Shown: positions 1 through 12,015 of the stretch, one piece after another | Layout of the letters: the number at the start of each line of letters is the position of its first letter | Numbering within the stretch: the stretch's first letter is position 1 | Assembly (NCBI RefSeq): GCF_030732095.1 | Contig: NZ_JAVAMQ010000004.1 | Location: forward strand, 62,001-126,000 | Length of the DNA: 64,000 nt | Direction: 5' to 3' | Source: Paracoccus spongiarum | GTDB lineage: Bacteria; Pseudomonadota; Alphaproteobacteria; Rhodobacterales; Rhodobacteraceae | Program-made: the position numbers and the translations under genes | Notes under the pieces: model-generated | The model's database searches: none | The model's input: the letters and a program-made list of their open reading frames with translations, nothing else | What the model was told of the DNA's origin: nothing

Positions 1-2
1 AG

Positions 3-1199
3 ATCCTGGCCGGCCTGGGCCTTGGCGCGATCGCCCTGGCATTCCTGATGCTGGCGATCCTGCTGTGGACGCTGATCTCGGGCGGTGCCCAGGCCTTCCG
101 GCAGACCCATGTGGCCATCGAGGTGCCGATCTCGGCCGAACTGGTCGATCCGGCGGACCCGTCCGAGGGCAATTACCGAAACGTCGTTCGCGACGCGATG
201 CAGGCGACGTTCCCGGATGCCGAGCCGTCCGAACTGCGGGCGCTGTCGGGCATCCTGTCGAATGCCGCGCAGTTCGTCATTCGCGACAAGGTCGTGGCCG
301 ATCCCTCGCTGATCGGCCAGACGGTCAGCATCAACGTCCCCGCCTCGGACCCCTATGACCAGCTGCAAAAAGGCAATGTCGATACCGACTCGGACGAATC
401 GACCCGCCGTCTGAACGATGCCGAGATCGCCGCGTTCCAGCAGCTGCAGGATCAGGGCCGCATCACCATGCCGGTCAACTGGGCGCTGCTGGCCAACGCC
501 GATTCGCGCTTTCCCGAACTTGCAGGGCTGAAGGGGGCGATCATCGGCTCGGCCTACGCGCTGCTGGTCTGCTTCCTGATCTCCTTCCCCCTGGGCATCG
601 GCGCGGCCATCTATCTCGAGGAATTCGCGCCCAAGAACCGGCTGAGCGACATCATCGAGGTGAACATCAACAACCTCGCCGCGGTACCCTCGGTGGTGTT
701 CGGCCTGCTGGCGCTGGCGGTGTTCCTGGGCTGGTTCGGGATGCCGCGCTCGGCACCCTTGGTCGGCGGCCTGACACTGGCGCTGATGACGCTGCCCACC
801 ATCATCATCGCGACCCGCAACGCGCTGAAGGCGGTGCCGCCCTCGATCCGCGAGGCCGCCCTGGGCGTCGGCGCCTCGCGCCAGCAGGTGGTGTTCGGCC
901 ATGTGCTGCCGCTGGCGATGCCGGGCATCCTGACCGGCACGATCATCGGTCTGGCACAGGCACTTGGCGAGACGGCGCCGCTGTTGCTGATCGGCATGAA
1001 CGCCTTCGTCACGGCTGCCCCCTCGACCCCGCTTGACGCCGCGACCGCCCTGCCGACCCAGATCTTCATCTGGGCCGACAGCCCCGAGCGCGGCTTCGTC
1101 AGCCGCACCTCGGCAGCCATTCTGGTGCTGCTGGGCTTCCTCGTGATGATGAACGCTGTCGCCATTTTCCTGCGCAACCGCTTCGAGCGGAATTGGTAA
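3..1199 (+). CDS. pstA: Phosphate ABC transporter permease PstA (5' end outside window)
   Basis: Inner-membrane permease of the high-affinity phosphate importer PstSCAB. The frame is already open at base 3 and starts inside the first membrane helix, so the start lies upstream; 398 codons are visible. The first helix is followed by a roughly 150-residue hydrophilic, probably periplasmic, segment and then at least five helices. The ABC permease EAA loop is visible as [20 protein letters not shown] at about nt 850-910. The long periplasmic insert is usual for alphaproteobacterial PstA. pstB, phoU and phoB follow on the same strand, which fixes the assignment. Confidence 0.95.
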   Translation: MLAGLGLGAIALAFLMLAILLWTLISGGAQAFRQTHVAIEVPISAELVDPADPSEGNYRNVVRDAMQATFPDAEPSELRALSGILSNAAQFVIRDKVVADPSLIGQTVSINVPASDPYDQLQKGNVDTDSDESTRRLNDAEIAAFQQLQDQGRITMPVNWALLANADSRFPELAGLKGAIIGSAYALLVCFLISFPLGIGAAIYLEEFAPKNRLSDIIEVNINNLAAVPSVVFGLLALAVFLGWFGMPRSAPLVGGLTLALMTLPTIIIATRNALKAVPPSIREAALGVGASRQQVVFGHVLPLAMPGILTGTIIGLAQALGETAPLLLIGMNAFVTAAPSTPLDAATALPTQIFIWADSPERGFVSRTSAAILVLLGFLVMMNAVAIFLRNRFERNW

Positions 1200-1219
1200 T
1201 CCGGCCGAAGGAGGCCAAT

Positions 1220-2017
1220 ATGTACGACATGAACCGCGTGGAGACCGACGTGACCCAGGATGACATCAAGATCGCCGCGCGCGACGTGCAGGTCTGGTAT
1301 GGCGAAAAGCACGCGATCAAGGATGTGAACGTCGACATCCTCGACAAGACGGTGACCGCCTTCATCGGCCCCTCGGGCTGCGGCAAGTCGACCTTCCTGC
1401 GCTGCATCAACCGGATGAACGACACCATCCCGTCGGCGAAGATCGAGGGCCGGATCACGCTGGACGGCGACGACATCTACGACCGCCGCATCGACCCGGT
1501 GCAGCTGCGCGCCCGCGTCGGCATGGTGTTCCAGAAGCCCAACCCCTTCCCGAAGTCGATCTTCGACAACGTGGCCTACGGTCCCCGGATCCACGGGCTC
1601 GCGCGCAACCGCGCCGAGCTGGACGAGATCGTGGAAAAGGCGCTGCGCGGTGCCGCGCTGTGGAACGAGGTCAAGGATCGCCTGGCAGAGCCGGGCACCG
1701 GCCTGTCGGGCGGCCAGCAGCAGCGCCTGTGCATTGCCCGCGCCGTTGCCACCGCGCCCGAAGTGTTGCTGATGGACGAGCCCTGCTCCGCGCTGGATCC
1801 GATCGCCACCGGGCAGGTCGAAGAGCTGATCGACCAGCTTCGGTCGGAATTCTCGGTCGTGATCGTCACCCACTCGATGCAGCAGGCCGCGCGGGTCAGC
1901 CAGAAGACCGCCTTCTTCCACCTCGGCAACCTGGTGGAATACGGCGACACCGACGACATCTTCACCAAGCCGCAGGATTCGCGCACCGAGGCATATATCT
2001 CGGGCCGGATCGGCTGA
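1220..2017 (+). CDS. pstB: Phosphate ABC transporter ATP-binding protein PstB
   Basis: Cytoplasmic ATPase that powers phosphate import. The 265-residue product has Walker [10 protein letters not shown] at residues 50-58, the ABC signature LSGGQQQR near residue 163 and Walker [13 protein letters not shown]. The frame stays open to a TTG at 1193 inside pstA, but the ATG at 1220 is preceded by a strong AAGGAGG at 1208-1214, so I place the start there. The length is normal for PstB (about 260). It lies 20 bases after pstA and 19 before phoU, so one transcript is likely. Confidence 0.96.
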   Translation: MYDMNRVETDVTQDDIKIAARDVQVWYGEKHAIKDVNVDILDKTVTAFIGPSGCGKSTFLRCINRMNDTIPSAKIEGRITLDGDDIYDRRIDPVQLRARVGMVFQKPNPFPKSIFDNVAYGPRIHGLARNRAELDEIVEKALRGAALWNEVKDRLAEPGTGLSGGQQQRLCIARAVATAPEVLLMDEPCSALDPIATGQVEELIDQLRSEFSVVIVTHSMQQAARVSQKTAFFHLGNLVEYGDTDDIFTKPQDSRTEAYISGRIG

Positions 2018-2036
2018 CGGGCAGGAGGCAGGCAGC

Positions 2037-2759
2037 ATGAACCGCGACAAACACATCTCATCGGCATTCGACCGCGATCTCGAGACGATCCAGGCCCAGG
2101 TCGTCAAGATGGGGGGCATGGTCGAGGCCGCGATCACCGATGCCGCCGCCGCGCTGGAAGGCCGCGACGAGGAGGCGGCCGAACAGGTCCGCCGCCGCGA
2201 CCAGGCCATCGACGCGATGGAGGCGCAGATCAACGAGGATGCCGCCCGGCTGATCGCCCTGCGCGCGCCGACGGCGACCGACCTGCGCATGGTGCTGGCG
2301 GTGATGAAGATCAGCGCCTCGCTGGAGCGGGTGGGCGATTACGCCAAGAACATGGCCAAGCGCACCAACGTGCTGGCCCAGATGCCGGCGATCAACGGAT
2401 CGGGCATGGCGCTGCGCCGGATGAGCCAGGCCGTCAACAAGATGCTGCAGGACGCGCTGGACAGCTATATCCGTCGCGACGCGGAGCTGGCCGAGGATGT
2501 GCGCCAGCGCGATCTCGAGATCGACCAGATGTACAATGCGCTGTTCCGCGAGTTCCTCACCCACATGATGGAGGATCCGCGCAACATCACCGCCTGCATG
2601 CATCTGCATTTCATCGCCAAGAACATCGAGCGCATGGGCGATCACGCGACCTCTATCTCGGAACAGGTGATCTACCTCGTCAACGGCGAATTCCCCGACG
2701 ACGTGCGGCCCAAGTCGAACAGCATCCCGTCCGACGGCGCGCTGCTGGCGGAGAACTGA
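2037..2759 (+). CDS. phoU: Phosphate signalling complex protein PhoU
   Basis: PhoU links the PstSCAB transporter to the PhoR/PhoB two-component system and dampens Pho signalling when phosphate is plentiful. The 240-residue helical protein shows the two tandem PhoU repeats, each with a metal-binding-type E/DxxxD stretch (SLERVGDYAKN and NIERMGDHATS). The start has a GGAGGCAGGCAGC leader, and phoB follows 4 bases after the stop. Length and order pstA-pstB-phoU-phoB are typical of Rhodobacterales. The Pho box controlling the operon is not in the window. Confidence 0.95.
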   Translation: MNRDKHISSAFDRDLETIQAQVVKMGGMVEAAITDAAAALEGRDEEAAEQVRRRDQAIDAMEAQINEDAARLIALRAPTATDLRMVLAVMKISASLERVGDYAKNMAKRTNVLAQMPAINGSGMALRRMSQAVNKMLQDALDSYIRRDAELAEDVRQRDLEIDQMYNALFREFLTHMMEDPRNITACMHLHFIAKNIERMGDHATSISEQVIYLVNGEFPDDVRPKSNSIPSDGALLAEN

Positions 2760-2763
2760 TCCG

Positions 2764-3453
2764 ATGGCACGTCAGACCCCTTGCGTACTTGTCGTCGAGG
2801 ACGAGGGGGCGCAGCGCGAGGTGTTGCAGTACAACCTCGAATCCGAAGGGTTCGAGGTTGTCGTGGCCGACAATGGCGAAGACGCGCTGCTGCTGGTGCA
2901 GGAAGAACAGCCCGACCTTCTGGTGCTGGACTGGATGCTGCCGAAGGTCTCGGGCATCGAGGTCTGCCGGCAGGTCAAGGCCGACCCGGCGACACGCAGC
3001 ATCCCGATCATCATGCTGTCCGCGCGCAGCGAAGAGACCGACCGCGTGCGCGGGCTGGAAACCGGCGCCGACGATTATGTGGTCAAGCCCTATTCCGTGG
3101 TCGAACTGATGGCCCGGCTGCGCACCCAGCTGCGCCGCACCCGCCCCGCCAGCATGGGCGAGCGCCTCAGCTTTGGCGACATCATCCTGGACGCGGCCGA
3201 ACACCGGGTCTTCCGGGCGGGCCAGCCGCTGCATCTCGGCCCGACCGAGTTCCGGCTGCTGTCCACGCTGATGGAAAAGCCCGGCCGCGTCTGGACGCGC
3301 GAGCAATTGCTGGACCGTGTCTGGGGGCGCGACATCTATGTGGACACCCGGACCATCGACGTGCATGTGGGCCGGCTGCGCAAGGCGCTGATGCAGAATG
3401 GCGGCGACAACCCGGTGCGCACCGTGCGGGGTTCGGGCTACGCCCTGGGCTGA
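2764..3453 (+). CDS. phoB: Phosphate regulon response regulator PhoB
   Basis: OmpR/PhoB-class transcription factor of 229 residues that activates phosphate-starvation genes when phosphorylated, normally by PhoR. The receiver domain occupies about residues 1-120, with acidic pocket VVEDE, phosphoacceptor Asp56 in LVLDWMLPK and conserved Lys108 in VVKPY. The winged-helix DNA-binding domain follows, with recognition-helix sequence DTRTIDVHVGRLRKAL near the C terminus. It is last in the pst-pho operon; the next gene converges on it 11 bases away. phoR is not visible and presumably lies upstream of the window. Confidence 0.96.
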   Translation: MARQTPCVLVVEDEGAQREVLQYNLESEGFEVVVADNGEDALLLVQEEQPDLLVLDWMLPKVSGIEVCRQVKADPATRSIPIIMLSARSEETDRVRGLETGADDYVVKPYSVVELMARLRTQLRRTRPASMGERLSFGDIILDAAEHRVFRAGQPLHLGPTEFRLLSTLMEKPGRVWTREQLLDRVWGRDIYVDTRTIDVHVGRLRKALMQNGGDNPVRTVRGSGYALG

Positions 3454-3464
3454 CGCCCGCCGGC

Positions 3465-4343
3465 TCAGCCGGGCTGCGAGTTCATGAACTCCAGAACCTC
3501 GGGCAGGGCCGGGATCACGTCGCCGGCGCCGGGTCGGGTGACCTTCAGCGCGGCGGCGGCCGATGCCAGGCGCAGGGCGTCGGGGATCGGGTCGCCGCGA
3601 TCGAGGGATGCGGCGAAGTAGCCGGCGAAGGTGTCGCCCGCACCTGTGGTATCGACCGGCGCGACCGGGAAGGCCGGCTGGTGCCAGACCTGCCCGCCGG
3701 CCAGGTCGCGATACTCTGCCCCCTCGCCGCCGCGCGTGATCAGCAGGCCATCGACCGGCAGATCGCCCGGCATTGCGGCGAACAGCTGTGACGCCTCGCC
3801 CGCGTTCATCGCGAGGATCGAGACATGCGGCAGCACCGCCCGTACCGCCTCGATGTCGAAGGGAGCCGCCGAATAGATCACCCTGGCACCGGCGGCGCGC
3901 GCGATGCGCGCGGCCTCGGCCTGCAGGCTGGTCTCGTTCTGGATCAGCAATGTGTCGCCCGGGGTGATCGCGGACAGGCCGTCGCGCAGCTGGTCGGCGG
4001 AGAGGGCGCGGTTGGCGCCGGGGTGGATCACGATCGAGTTCTCGCCGGCCGCATCCAGAAGGATGATGGCGTGGCCGGTAACCTGATCGGGCAGGCGCCG
4101 CAGGTCGGCGGTGCAGACCCCCTTGTCGCGCAGCCGATCGATCACCCAGTCGTCCCCCGGACCCATCGCGCCGAGATGCCGGGTGACCGCACCGGCCTGC
4201 GCGGCGGCGACGGACTGGTTCGCACCCTTGCCGCCAAGCCCGGTCGCATGGCTGCGCGCCGCGATCGTCTCGCCCGGACGCGGCAGTTCGTCGAGGCGAT
4301 AGACATGGTCGATGTTGATCGAGCCCAGATTCCAGATTGCCAT
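3465..4343 (-). CDS. rbsK: Ribokinase (PfkB family)
   Basis: Cytoplasmic sugar kinase that phosphorylates D-ribose at O5. The 292-residue product has the N-terminal PfkB signature GLGGKGANQSVAAAQAG and the C-terminal ATP/catalytic signature TTGAGDTFAGYF, whose Asp is the catalytic base. The frame extends upstream to 4385, but the ATG at 4343 has a GAGGGAGG ribosome site and gives the canonical start MAIWNLGSINIDHVY. It is downstream of the bc1 operon on the same strand but separated by a hairpin terminator, so it is probably a separate unit. No ribose transporter is adjacent; another PfkB sugar substrate cannot be excluded. Confidence 0.85.
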   Translation of the reverse strand: MAIWNLGSINIDHVYRLDELPRPGETIAARSHATGLGGKGANQSVAAAQAGAVTRHLGAMGPGDDWVIDRLRDKGVCTADLRRLPDQVTGHAIILLDAAGENSIVIHPGANRALSADQLRDGLSAITPGDTLLIQNETSLQAEAARIARAAGARVIYSAAPFDIEAVRAVLPHVSILAMNAGEASQLFAAMPGDLPVDGLLITRGGEGAEYRDLAGGQVWHQPAFPVAPVDTTGAGDTFAGYFAASLDRGDPIPDALRLASAAAALKVTRPGAGDVIPALPEVLEFMNSQPG

Positions 4344-4370
4344 TCTTGCGACCCTCCCTCGCGCCCCTGC

Positions 4371-4409
4371 GCCAAAACGAGGCAACGCGCCCGGTCAGGG
4401 GCGCGTTGC
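4371..4409 (-). terminator. Intrinsic terminator of the bc1 operon
   Basis: A perfect 11-bp stem (4382-4392 with 4399-4409, six-base loop) lies 28 bases past the cytochrome c1 stop. Read on the minus strand it is followed by TCGTTTT, a short U-tract. It separates petABC from the downstream ribokinase gene. Confidence 0.75.
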
Positions 4410-4436
4410 GATGTCGGACGTCAATGCATCTCGGGC

Positions 4437-5717
4437 TCAGGCGTCGTTGGCCCGGCCCTTGTGCGGCGCCCAGATCCGCTTGTTGGTCAGATACAGCAGC
4501 ACCGTGAACACGATCAGCAGCAGCACCGCGACCAGGCCCACGCTCTTGCGGTCCATCATCTTCGGCTCGGCGGTCCACATCAGGAAGGCCGAGACGTCGC
4601 GCGCCATCTGGTCTACGGTGGCCGGCGTGCCGTCCTCGTAGGTCACCAGATCATCCGACAGCGGCGGCGGCATCGAGATGTAGCCGCTGGCGAAGGCGGT
4701 GTTCTGGTACAGGACAGTGCCGGCCTGTTCCATGTCCTCGCCGGTATAGCCGGTCAGCAGGGCGTGGATGTATTCGGGCCCGCCGATGCCGTTGACCAGC
4801 TGGCTGATGCCGGTGCCCAGGGGGCCGTGGAAACCCGCGCGCGCCTTGGCCATCAGCGACAGGTCGGGGCCCATCCCCTCGCCGGTGACGGTCGGGAAGT
4901 GATCGGTCGGCAGGCGGGGGCGTTCCTCTCCGGTCTCTTCGTCGACGATGGTCATGGCGGCGGCATAGGCGCGCACCTGGTCCTCGGGCAGGGCAGGGCC
5001 TCCTTCGTCGTTCAGCGTCCGCAGCGGCACGAACTTCATGCCGTGGCAGGCAGAGCAGACCTCGGTGTAGACCTGCAGTCCGCGCTGCAGCTGGAACTGG
5101 TCGTAGCTGCCGAAGGGACCTTCAAAGCTGAAAGCGATGTCCTCGATATGCCCGCCGCTTTTTTCGCCGCCAGCCTCTTCACCGCCGGCCTCTTCGCTGC
5201 CGGTCGCTGCTGCCTCCTCGGCGGCAGGCGCCTCGGCGGCTGGTGCCTCACCGGCCTCCGCGGCTTCGGTCCCTGCCGCGGGCGCGGCCTCTGCCTCGGG
5301 CGCGTCCGCGGGTTCGGACTCCGCAGCCGGCTCGGGCGCGGCGGCGGATTTCTCGCCTGCCTCCGCGGCCTCGGTTTCCGCGTCCGGTGCGGCCTCTGTC
5401 TCGGCTTCCGCCGCTTCGTCGGCAGCCGCGGTCTCGGCGGTGTTGTCTTCGGCTGCCGGCGCTGCCGCCTCGGCATCCGCCGCCGGCTCGGCAGCCGCTT
5501 CGGGTTCGGCAGCAGCCTCGGGTTCGGCAGCAGCCTCAGGTTCAGCGGCTTCCGGGGCGGTGGCCTCGGTCTCGACCGCCTCGGTTTCGGCGGCGGGTTG
5601 CGCCGCCTCGGGCTGTCCGGTCGGCGGAGTGGTCGAGCCCTCCTGTGCCAGCGCGAAGCCGCCGGCACAGATCGTCAGGGCCGCAACGGCCGTGAGCGTC
5701 TTGGTTCTCAGGGTCAT
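4437..5717 (-). CDS. petC: Cytochrome c1 with long acidic domain
   Basis: Heme-c subunit of the cytochrome bc1 complex (respiratory complex III), passing electrons from the Rieske protein to periplasmic cytochrome c. The 426-residue precursor has a Sec signal peptide ending near FALAQ (about residue 25), an Ala/Glu/Pro-rich acidic segment over about residues 26-188, heme motif CSACH near residue 221, probable axial Met in GYISMPPPL, and one C-terminal anchor helix ([19 protein letters not shown]). Ordinary cytochrome c1 is about 250-290 residues; the extra length is the acidic segment, as known in Paracoccus denitrificans. It lies 12 bases after petB with a good GGAGA site. Confidence 0.96.
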   Translation of the reverse strand: MTLRTKTLTAVAALTICAGGFALAQEGSTTPPTGQPEAAQPAAETEAVETEATAPEAAEPEAAAEPEAAAEPEAAAEPAADAEAAAPAAEDNTAETAAADEAAEAETEAAPDAETEAAEAGEKSAAAPEPAAESEPADAPEAEAAPAAGTEAAEAGEAPAAEAPAAEEAAATGSEEAGGEEAGGEKSGGHIEDIAFSFEGPFGSYDQFQLQRGLQVYTEVCSACHGMKFVPLRTLNDEGGPALPEDQVRAYAAAMTIVDEETGEERPRLPTDHFPTVTGEGMGPDLSLMAKARAGFHGPLGTGISQLVNGIGGPEYIHALLTGYTGEDMEQAGTVLYQNTAFASGYISMPPPLSDDLVTYEDGTPATVDQMARDVSAFLMWTAEPKMMDRKSVGLVAVLLLIVFTVLLYLTNKRIWAPHKGRANDA

Positions 5718-5729
5718 CGGTGGCTCTCC

Positions 5730-7630
<1,901 letters not shown>

Positions 7631-7827
7631 GGGTCATTCTCCAATTCGGGCCGGAAGCCCGGCCGATACGACAATCCGGGCCACAAGAGATTGCAGCCTT
7701 CGCGTGGCGGTTCTAGCCTTCAATATTGTGTCAGTCCAGCCGATAACCCCGCGCGGACCGCCACAAATCGCCGCATGGGCGGCAACTGTGTCGCCCGCGC
7801 GACGCGGCGGGGGCGCGGTGCCGGCGG

Positions 7828-8601
7828 CTACAGAAGCCCCTCGGAGCGGAAGCTGAGTTCGCGCGACCTGCCGATGATGAGATGGTCGTGGATGGTGATC
7901 CCCATGCTGTCGGCGGCCTGCGCGATGCGGGCGGTCATGGTGATGTCGGCGTCCGAGGGCGTCGGATCGCCCGAGGGATGGTTGTGCACCAGGATCAGCG
8001 CCGATGCGTTCAGTTCCAGCGCGCGGCGGATGATCTCGCGCGGATAGACCGGCACATGGTCCACGGTGCCGCGGCCCTGTTCCTCGTCGGCGATCAGCAC
8101 GTTCTTGCGGTCCAGGAACAGCACGCGGAACTCCTCGGTCTCGCGATGGGCCATGGCGGTGTGGCAGTAATCCAGCAGCGCCTGCCAGCCTGACAGGACG
8201 GGCCGGTTCATCACCCGCGCCCGGGCCAGACGCTGTGCCGCAGCCTCGACGATCTTCAGTTCGGTCACGACCGATGGGCCGACGCCCTCGACCTCCTGCA
8301 GGCGTGCGCAGGGCGCGGTCAGGACGCGGTTGAAGTCGCCGAAGCGGTCGATCAGCCGCCGGGCCAGCGGCTTCACGTCCTGGCGCGGGATGGCCCGGAA
8401 CAGCAGCAGCTCCAGCAGTTCGTAATCCGGCATCGCCGCGGCGCCGCCCTGCATGAAACGGTCGCGCAGTCGCGCCCGGTGATCGGCAAGGTAGGACGGC
8501 GCGCGGCCGGCGCCCTTCGGCAGGGCCACCGGCACCGCGTCGTCGGGCGCGGGGGCGAACAGGGGCAGCGGCATTTCGCCAAAGGCGCGATTCGGGTCCA
8601 T
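7828..8601 (-). CDS. radC: RadC/JAB-domain protein
   Basis: 257-residue member of the RadC family. The N-terminal half contains a helix-hairpin-helix-like region (EVEGVGPSVVTELKIVEAA). The C-terminal half is a JAB/MPN metalloprotease-fold domain with the JAMM-type motif HNHPSGDPTPSDAD, so the metal ligands are intact. Despite its historical name, a direct DNA repair role is not established for the family. It is on the same strand as dnaK-dnaJ, 55 bases after dnaJ, and upstream of petABC. Length is slightly above the usual 220-230 owing to an N-terminal extension. Confidence 0.92.
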   Translation of the reverse strand: MDPNRAFGEMPLPLFAPAPDDAVPVALPKGAGRAPSYLADHRARLRDRFMQGGAAAMPDYELLELLLFRAIPRQDVKPLARRLIDRFGDFNRVLTAPCARLQEVEGVGPSVVTELKIVEAAAQRLARARVMNRPVLSGWQALLDYCHTAMAHRETEEFRVLFLDRKNVLIADEEQGRGTVDHVPVYPREIIRRALELNASALILVHNHPSGDPTPSDADITMTARIAQAADSMGITIHDHLIIGRSRELSFRSEGLL

Positions 8602-8656
8602 GCCCGCAGCATGGCGCGGCGCCGGTGAAGAAAGCGTTAACGCGGCCCGGCCCGCC

Positions 8657-9826
8657 TCAGCGGGTCATTCCGTCCCAGAAGCCCTTGACCTTCTTGAAGA
8701 AGCTGTCGGATTGCGGGCTGTTGTCGGCCTTCTCCGCCTCGAATTCGCGCAGCAGTTCGCGCTGGCGGATGGTCAGGTTCACGGGCGTCTCGACGATCAG
8801 TTCGATCAGCATGTCGCCGGCTTCGCCATTGGCGCCCGGCCCGTGGCGCAGCGGCGGCATCCCCTTGCCGCGCAGGCGCATCTGGCGGCCCGACTGGCTG
8901 CCGGCGGGCACCTTGACCCGGGCCCGGCCGCCGTCGATGGTCGGCACCTCGACCTCGCCGCCAAGCGCGGCACTGGCCATGCTGACCGGCACCTGGCAGG
9001 CCAGCATCTTGCCGTCGCGCAGGAAGATGTCGTGGTCGGCCACGTCGATGAAGATGTAAAGATCGCCCGTCGGACCGCCGCGCAGCCCCGCCTCGCCCTC
9101 GCCGGCAAGCCGGATGCGGGTGCCGGTCTCGACTCCGGCCGGGATGTTGACCGACAGCGCCCGGTCGCGTTCGATGCGGCCCGCACCGTGGCAGGCCTTG
9201 CAGGGGTTCTTGACGATCTGGCCCGCGCCGCCGCAGGTCGGGCAGGTCCGCTCGACGGTGAAGAAGCCCTGCTGTGCGCGCACCTTGCCCATGCCCGCGC
9301 AGGTCGGGCAACCGGCCGGTTGCGTCGCACCCTCGGCGCCGGTGCCGCTGCACTCGCCGCAGGAGACCGAGCCGGGCACGGTGATGGCCTTCTGAAGCCC
9401 GTGATAGGCCTCTTCGAGCGTGACCCGCAGGTTGTAGCGCAAATCCTGGCCGCGCTGCGCCCGCGACCGGCCGCCGCCGCCGGGGCCGCGCCGGCCCATC
9501 ATGTCGCCGAAGAGATCCTCGAACACATCCGCGAAGGCGGCGCCAAAATCGCCCGGATGGCCGCCGCGGGCACCGAAGCCGCTGCCACCCATGCCGCCAT
9601 TCTCGAACGCCGCATGACCGAAGCGGTCATAGGCGGCCTTCTTCTGGTCATCCTTCAGGCAGTCATAGGCCTCGTTCGCCTCCTTGAAGCGCGTCTCGGC
9701 CTGGCTGTCATCCTTGTTGCGGTCGGGATGAAGCTCTTTCGCCTTCTGGCGATAGGCTTTCTTGATTTCCTCCGACGAAGCCCCGCGCGTGACGCCCAGA
9801 ACCTCGTAGTAGCAACGCTTGGCCAT
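8657..9826 (-). CDS. dnaJ: Chaperone DnaJ (Hsp40)
   Basis: Co-chaperone that delivers unfolded substrates to DnaK and stimulates its ATPase. The 389-residue type I DnaJ has a J domain (about residues 1-70) with the invariant HPD tripeptide, a Gly-rich linker (about 75-130), four zinc-finger repeats of CxxCxGxG type ([32 protein letters not shown]), and the C-terminal substrate-binding domains. It follows dnaK by 78 bases containing a strong hairpin. Confidence 0.97.
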   Translation of the reverse strand: MAKRCYYEVLGVTRGASSEEIKKAYRQKAKELHPDRNKDDSQAETRFKEANEAYDCLKDDQKKAAYDRFGHAAFENGGMGGSGFGARGGHPGDFGAAFADVFEDLFGDMMGRRGPGGGGRSRAQRGQDLRYNLRVTLEEAYHGLQKAITVPGSVSCGECSGTGAEGATQPAGCPTCAGMGKVRAQQGFFTVERTCPTCGGAGQIVKNPCKACHGAGRIERDRALSVNIPAGVETGTRIRLAGEGEAGLRGGPTGDLYIFIDVADHDIFLRDGKMLACQVPVSMASAALGGEVEVPTIDGGRARVKVPAGSQSGRQMRLRGKGMPPLRHGPGANGEAGDMLIELIVETPVNLTIRQRELLREFEAEKADNSPQSDSFFKKVKGFWDGMTR

Positions 9827-9856
9827 GTCGTTTCCTGTTCAGTGCCCCATGAAATC

Positions 9857-9884
9857 GGCCGGCCCGCAGCGATGCGGGCCGGCC
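9857..9884 (-). other. dnaK-dnaJ intercistronic hairpin
   Basis: A perfect 12-bp inverted repeat (9857-9868 with 9873-9884) with a four-base loop lies between the dnaK stop and the dnaJ start. There is no U-tract on the minus strand, so it may be a partial attenuator or a 3' stabilizer of the dnaK message rather than a full terminator. Confidence 0.6.
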
Positions 9885-9904
9885 CGTCAGGGGAGCGGCC
9901 CGGA

Positions 9905-11818
9905 TCAGCCGCGCTTCTTGTCGTCGCCGAGATCCTCGAAATCGGCATCGACGATGTCGTCGTCCACGTCGCGGGGCGAATCGCCCTCGTCGGCCGCCTC
10001 GTCCGAGCCCTGCTGCGCCTTGTAGATGGCCTCGCCCAGGCGCATCGACGCATCCATGACATTCTGGATGCCCGAGCGGATCTTGCCGGCATCCTCGGTC
10101 TTCAGCGCATCCTCCAGCGCGCCGATGGCCAGTTCGATCGCCTCGACGGTCGAGCCGTCCACCTTGTCGCCATGCTCGTCCAGCGATTTGCGGGTCGAGT
10201 GGATCAGGCTTTCGGCCTGGTTGCGGGCCTCGACCAGTTCGCGGCGACCCTTGTCGGCCTCGGCGTTCTGTTCGGCGTCCTTCACCATCCGCTCGATATC
10301 CTCGTCGGACAGCCCGCCCGAGGCCTGGATGGTGATGTTCTGCTCCTTGCCGGTGCCCTTGTCCTTCGCGCTGACCGAGACGATGCCGTTGGCGTCGATG
10401 TCGAAGGTCACCTCGATCTGGGGCATGCCGCGCGGTGCGGGCGGAATGTCCTCGAGGTTGAACTGACCCAGCATCTTGTTGTCGGCCGCCATCTCGCGCT
10501 CGCCCTGGAAGACCCGGATCGTCACCGCGTTCTGGTTGTCCTCTGCGGTCGAGAAGATCTGGCTCTTCTTGGTCGGGATGGTCGTGTTGCGGTCGATCAG
10601 GCGGGTGAAGACACCGCCCAGCGTCTCAATGCCAAGGGACAGTGGCGTGACATCCAGCAGCACCACGTCCTTGACGTCGCCCTGCAGGACGCCGGCCTGG
10701 ATGGCGGCACCAAGCGCCACGACCTCATCGGGGTTGACGCCCTTGTGGGGTTCCTTTCCGAAGAAGTCGGTGACCTCCTGCATGACCTTGGGCATGCGCG
10801 TCATGCCGCCGACCAGAACCACCTCGTCGATGTCGGCCTTGGACACGCCGGCATCCTTCAGCGCGTCCTGCACAGGCTTCATGGTGCGCTTGATCAGGTC
10901 ACCGACCAGGCTTTCCAGCTTGGCGCGGGTCAGCTTGACCACCATGTGCAGCGGGGTGCCGCTGTTCTTGTCCATGCTGATGAAAGGCTGGTTGATCTCG
11001 GTCTGCGACGAGGAGGACAGTTCGATCTTGGCCTTCTCGGCGGCTTCCTTCAGGCGCTGAAGGGCCATCTTGTCCTTGGTCAGGTCGACGCCATGCTCTT
11101 TCTTGAACTCCTCGGCGAGGTAGTTCACGATCCGCATGTCGAAGTCCTCGCCACCCAGGAAGGTGTCGCCATTGGTGGACTTCACCTCGAAGAGGCCGTC
11201 GTCGATTTCCAGGATGGTGATGTCGAAGGTGCCGCCGCCGAGGTCATAGACCGCGATCGTCTTGGTATCCTTCTTGTCGAGGCCATAGGCCAGCGCGGCC
11301 GCGGTCGGCTCGTTGATGATCCGCAGGACTTCGAGGCCGGCGATCTTGCCGGCGTCCTTGGTCGCCTGACGCTGCGCGTCGTTGAAATAGGCCGGGACGG
11401 TGATCACCGCCTGCGTGACGGTCTCGCCCAGATAGGATTCGGCGGTTTCCTTCATCTTCTGAAGGATCATCGCGCTGACCTGCGCGGGGGAATATTTCTC
11501 GCCCTTCACCTCGACCCAGGCATCGCCATTGCCGCCGTCGACGATGCTGTAGGGGACCAGCTTCTTGTCCTTCTCGACGGCGTCGTCGCCGATGCGGCGG
11601 CCGATCAGACGCTTGACGGCGAAGACGGTGTTGGTGGGGTTGGTGACGGCCTGGCGCTTGGCGGCCTGCCCGACCAGCCGCTCACCATCGGTGAAGCCGA
11701 CGATCGAGGGCGTGGTGCGCGCGCCTTCGCTGTTCTCGATGACCTTGGGCTGACTGCCGTCCATGATGGCCACGCAGCTGTTCGTGGTGCCGAGGTCGAT
11801 GCCGATGACTTTTGACAT
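9905..11818 (-). CDS. dnaK: Chaperone DnaK (Hsp70)
   Basis: ATP-dependent chaperone of 637 residues. The N-terminal actin-fold ATPase begins [20 protein letters not shown] and contains the phosphate-2 loop [14 protein letters not shown] and the adenosine loop [10 protein letters not shown]. The substrate-binding domain and a helical lid follow, ending in an acidic tail ([15 protein letters not shown]). The frame is open far upstream, but the ATG at 11818 gives the canonical N terminus and normal length. An RpoH-type promoter is visible about 110-140 bases upstream. Confidence 0.98.
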   Translation of the reverse strand: MSKVIGIDLGTTNSCVAIMDGSQPKVIENSEGARTTPSIVGFTDGERLVGQAAKRQAVTNPTNTVFAVKRLIGRRIGDDAVEKDKKLVPYSIVDGGNGDAWVEVKGEKYSPAQVSAMILQKMKETAESYLGETVTQAVITVPAYFNDAQRQATKDAGKIAGLEVLRIINEPTAAALAYGLDKKDTKTIAVYDLGGGTFDITILEIDDGLFEVKSTNGDTFLGGEDFDMRIVNYLAEEFKKEHGVDLTKDKMALQRLKEAAEKAKIELSSSSQTEINQPFISMDKNSGTPLHMVVKLTRAKLESLVGDLIKRTMKPVQDALKDAGVSKADIDEVVLVGGMTRMPKVMQEVTDFFGKEPHKGVNPDEVVALGAAIQAGVLQGDVKDVVLLDVTPLSLGIETLGGVFTRLIDRNTTIPTKKSQIFSTAEDNQNAVTIRVFQGEREMAADNKMLGQFNLEDIPPAPRGMPQIEVTFDIDANGIVSVSAKDKGTGKEQNITIQASGGLSDEDIERMVKDAEQNAEADKGRRELVEARNQAESLIHSTRKSLDEHGDKVDGSTVEAIELAIGALEDALKTEDAGKIRSGIQNVMDASMRLGEAIYKAQQGSDEAADEGDSPRDVDDDIVDADFEDLGDDKKRG

Positions 11819-11927
11819 TGATGTAACCTTTCTTGCGGCGATGCTCTGGGCGTCGGGTCCGTTACGGCCCCCGCAGCCCGATCCCTTTGCTCGATGCGAG
11901 CGGCCGGTACCGGACGCTTCGGGGCTG

Positions 11928-11956
11928 TATATAGGGATGGTTTTCAGGCCCGCAAG
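11928..11956 (-). promoter_or_regulatory. Candidate heat-shock (RpoH, sigma-32) promoter of dnaK
   Basis: On the minus strand CTTG (11956-11953), 16 bases, then CCCTATATA (11936-11928). This matches the alphaproteobacterial RpoH pattern CTTG-N16-18-CYTATnT. Transcription would begin near 11920, giving a leader of about 100 bases before dnaK. Confidence 0.65.
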
Positions 11957-12015
11957 CGCCTCTCGGGGCCAATTTTGGCCGGATCCGGCGCCGTTCCGCG
12001 CGCGTCGCGCGGCGG

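Noticed and set aside
7631..7827. Promoter of the petABC operon
   Set aside because: A promoter must lie here, but no -35/-10 pair was convincing enough to place.
8600..11815. A 1071-codon plus-strand open frame opposite dnaJ and dnaK
   Set aside because: A shadow of the two chaperone genes; no ribosome site or recognisable sequence.
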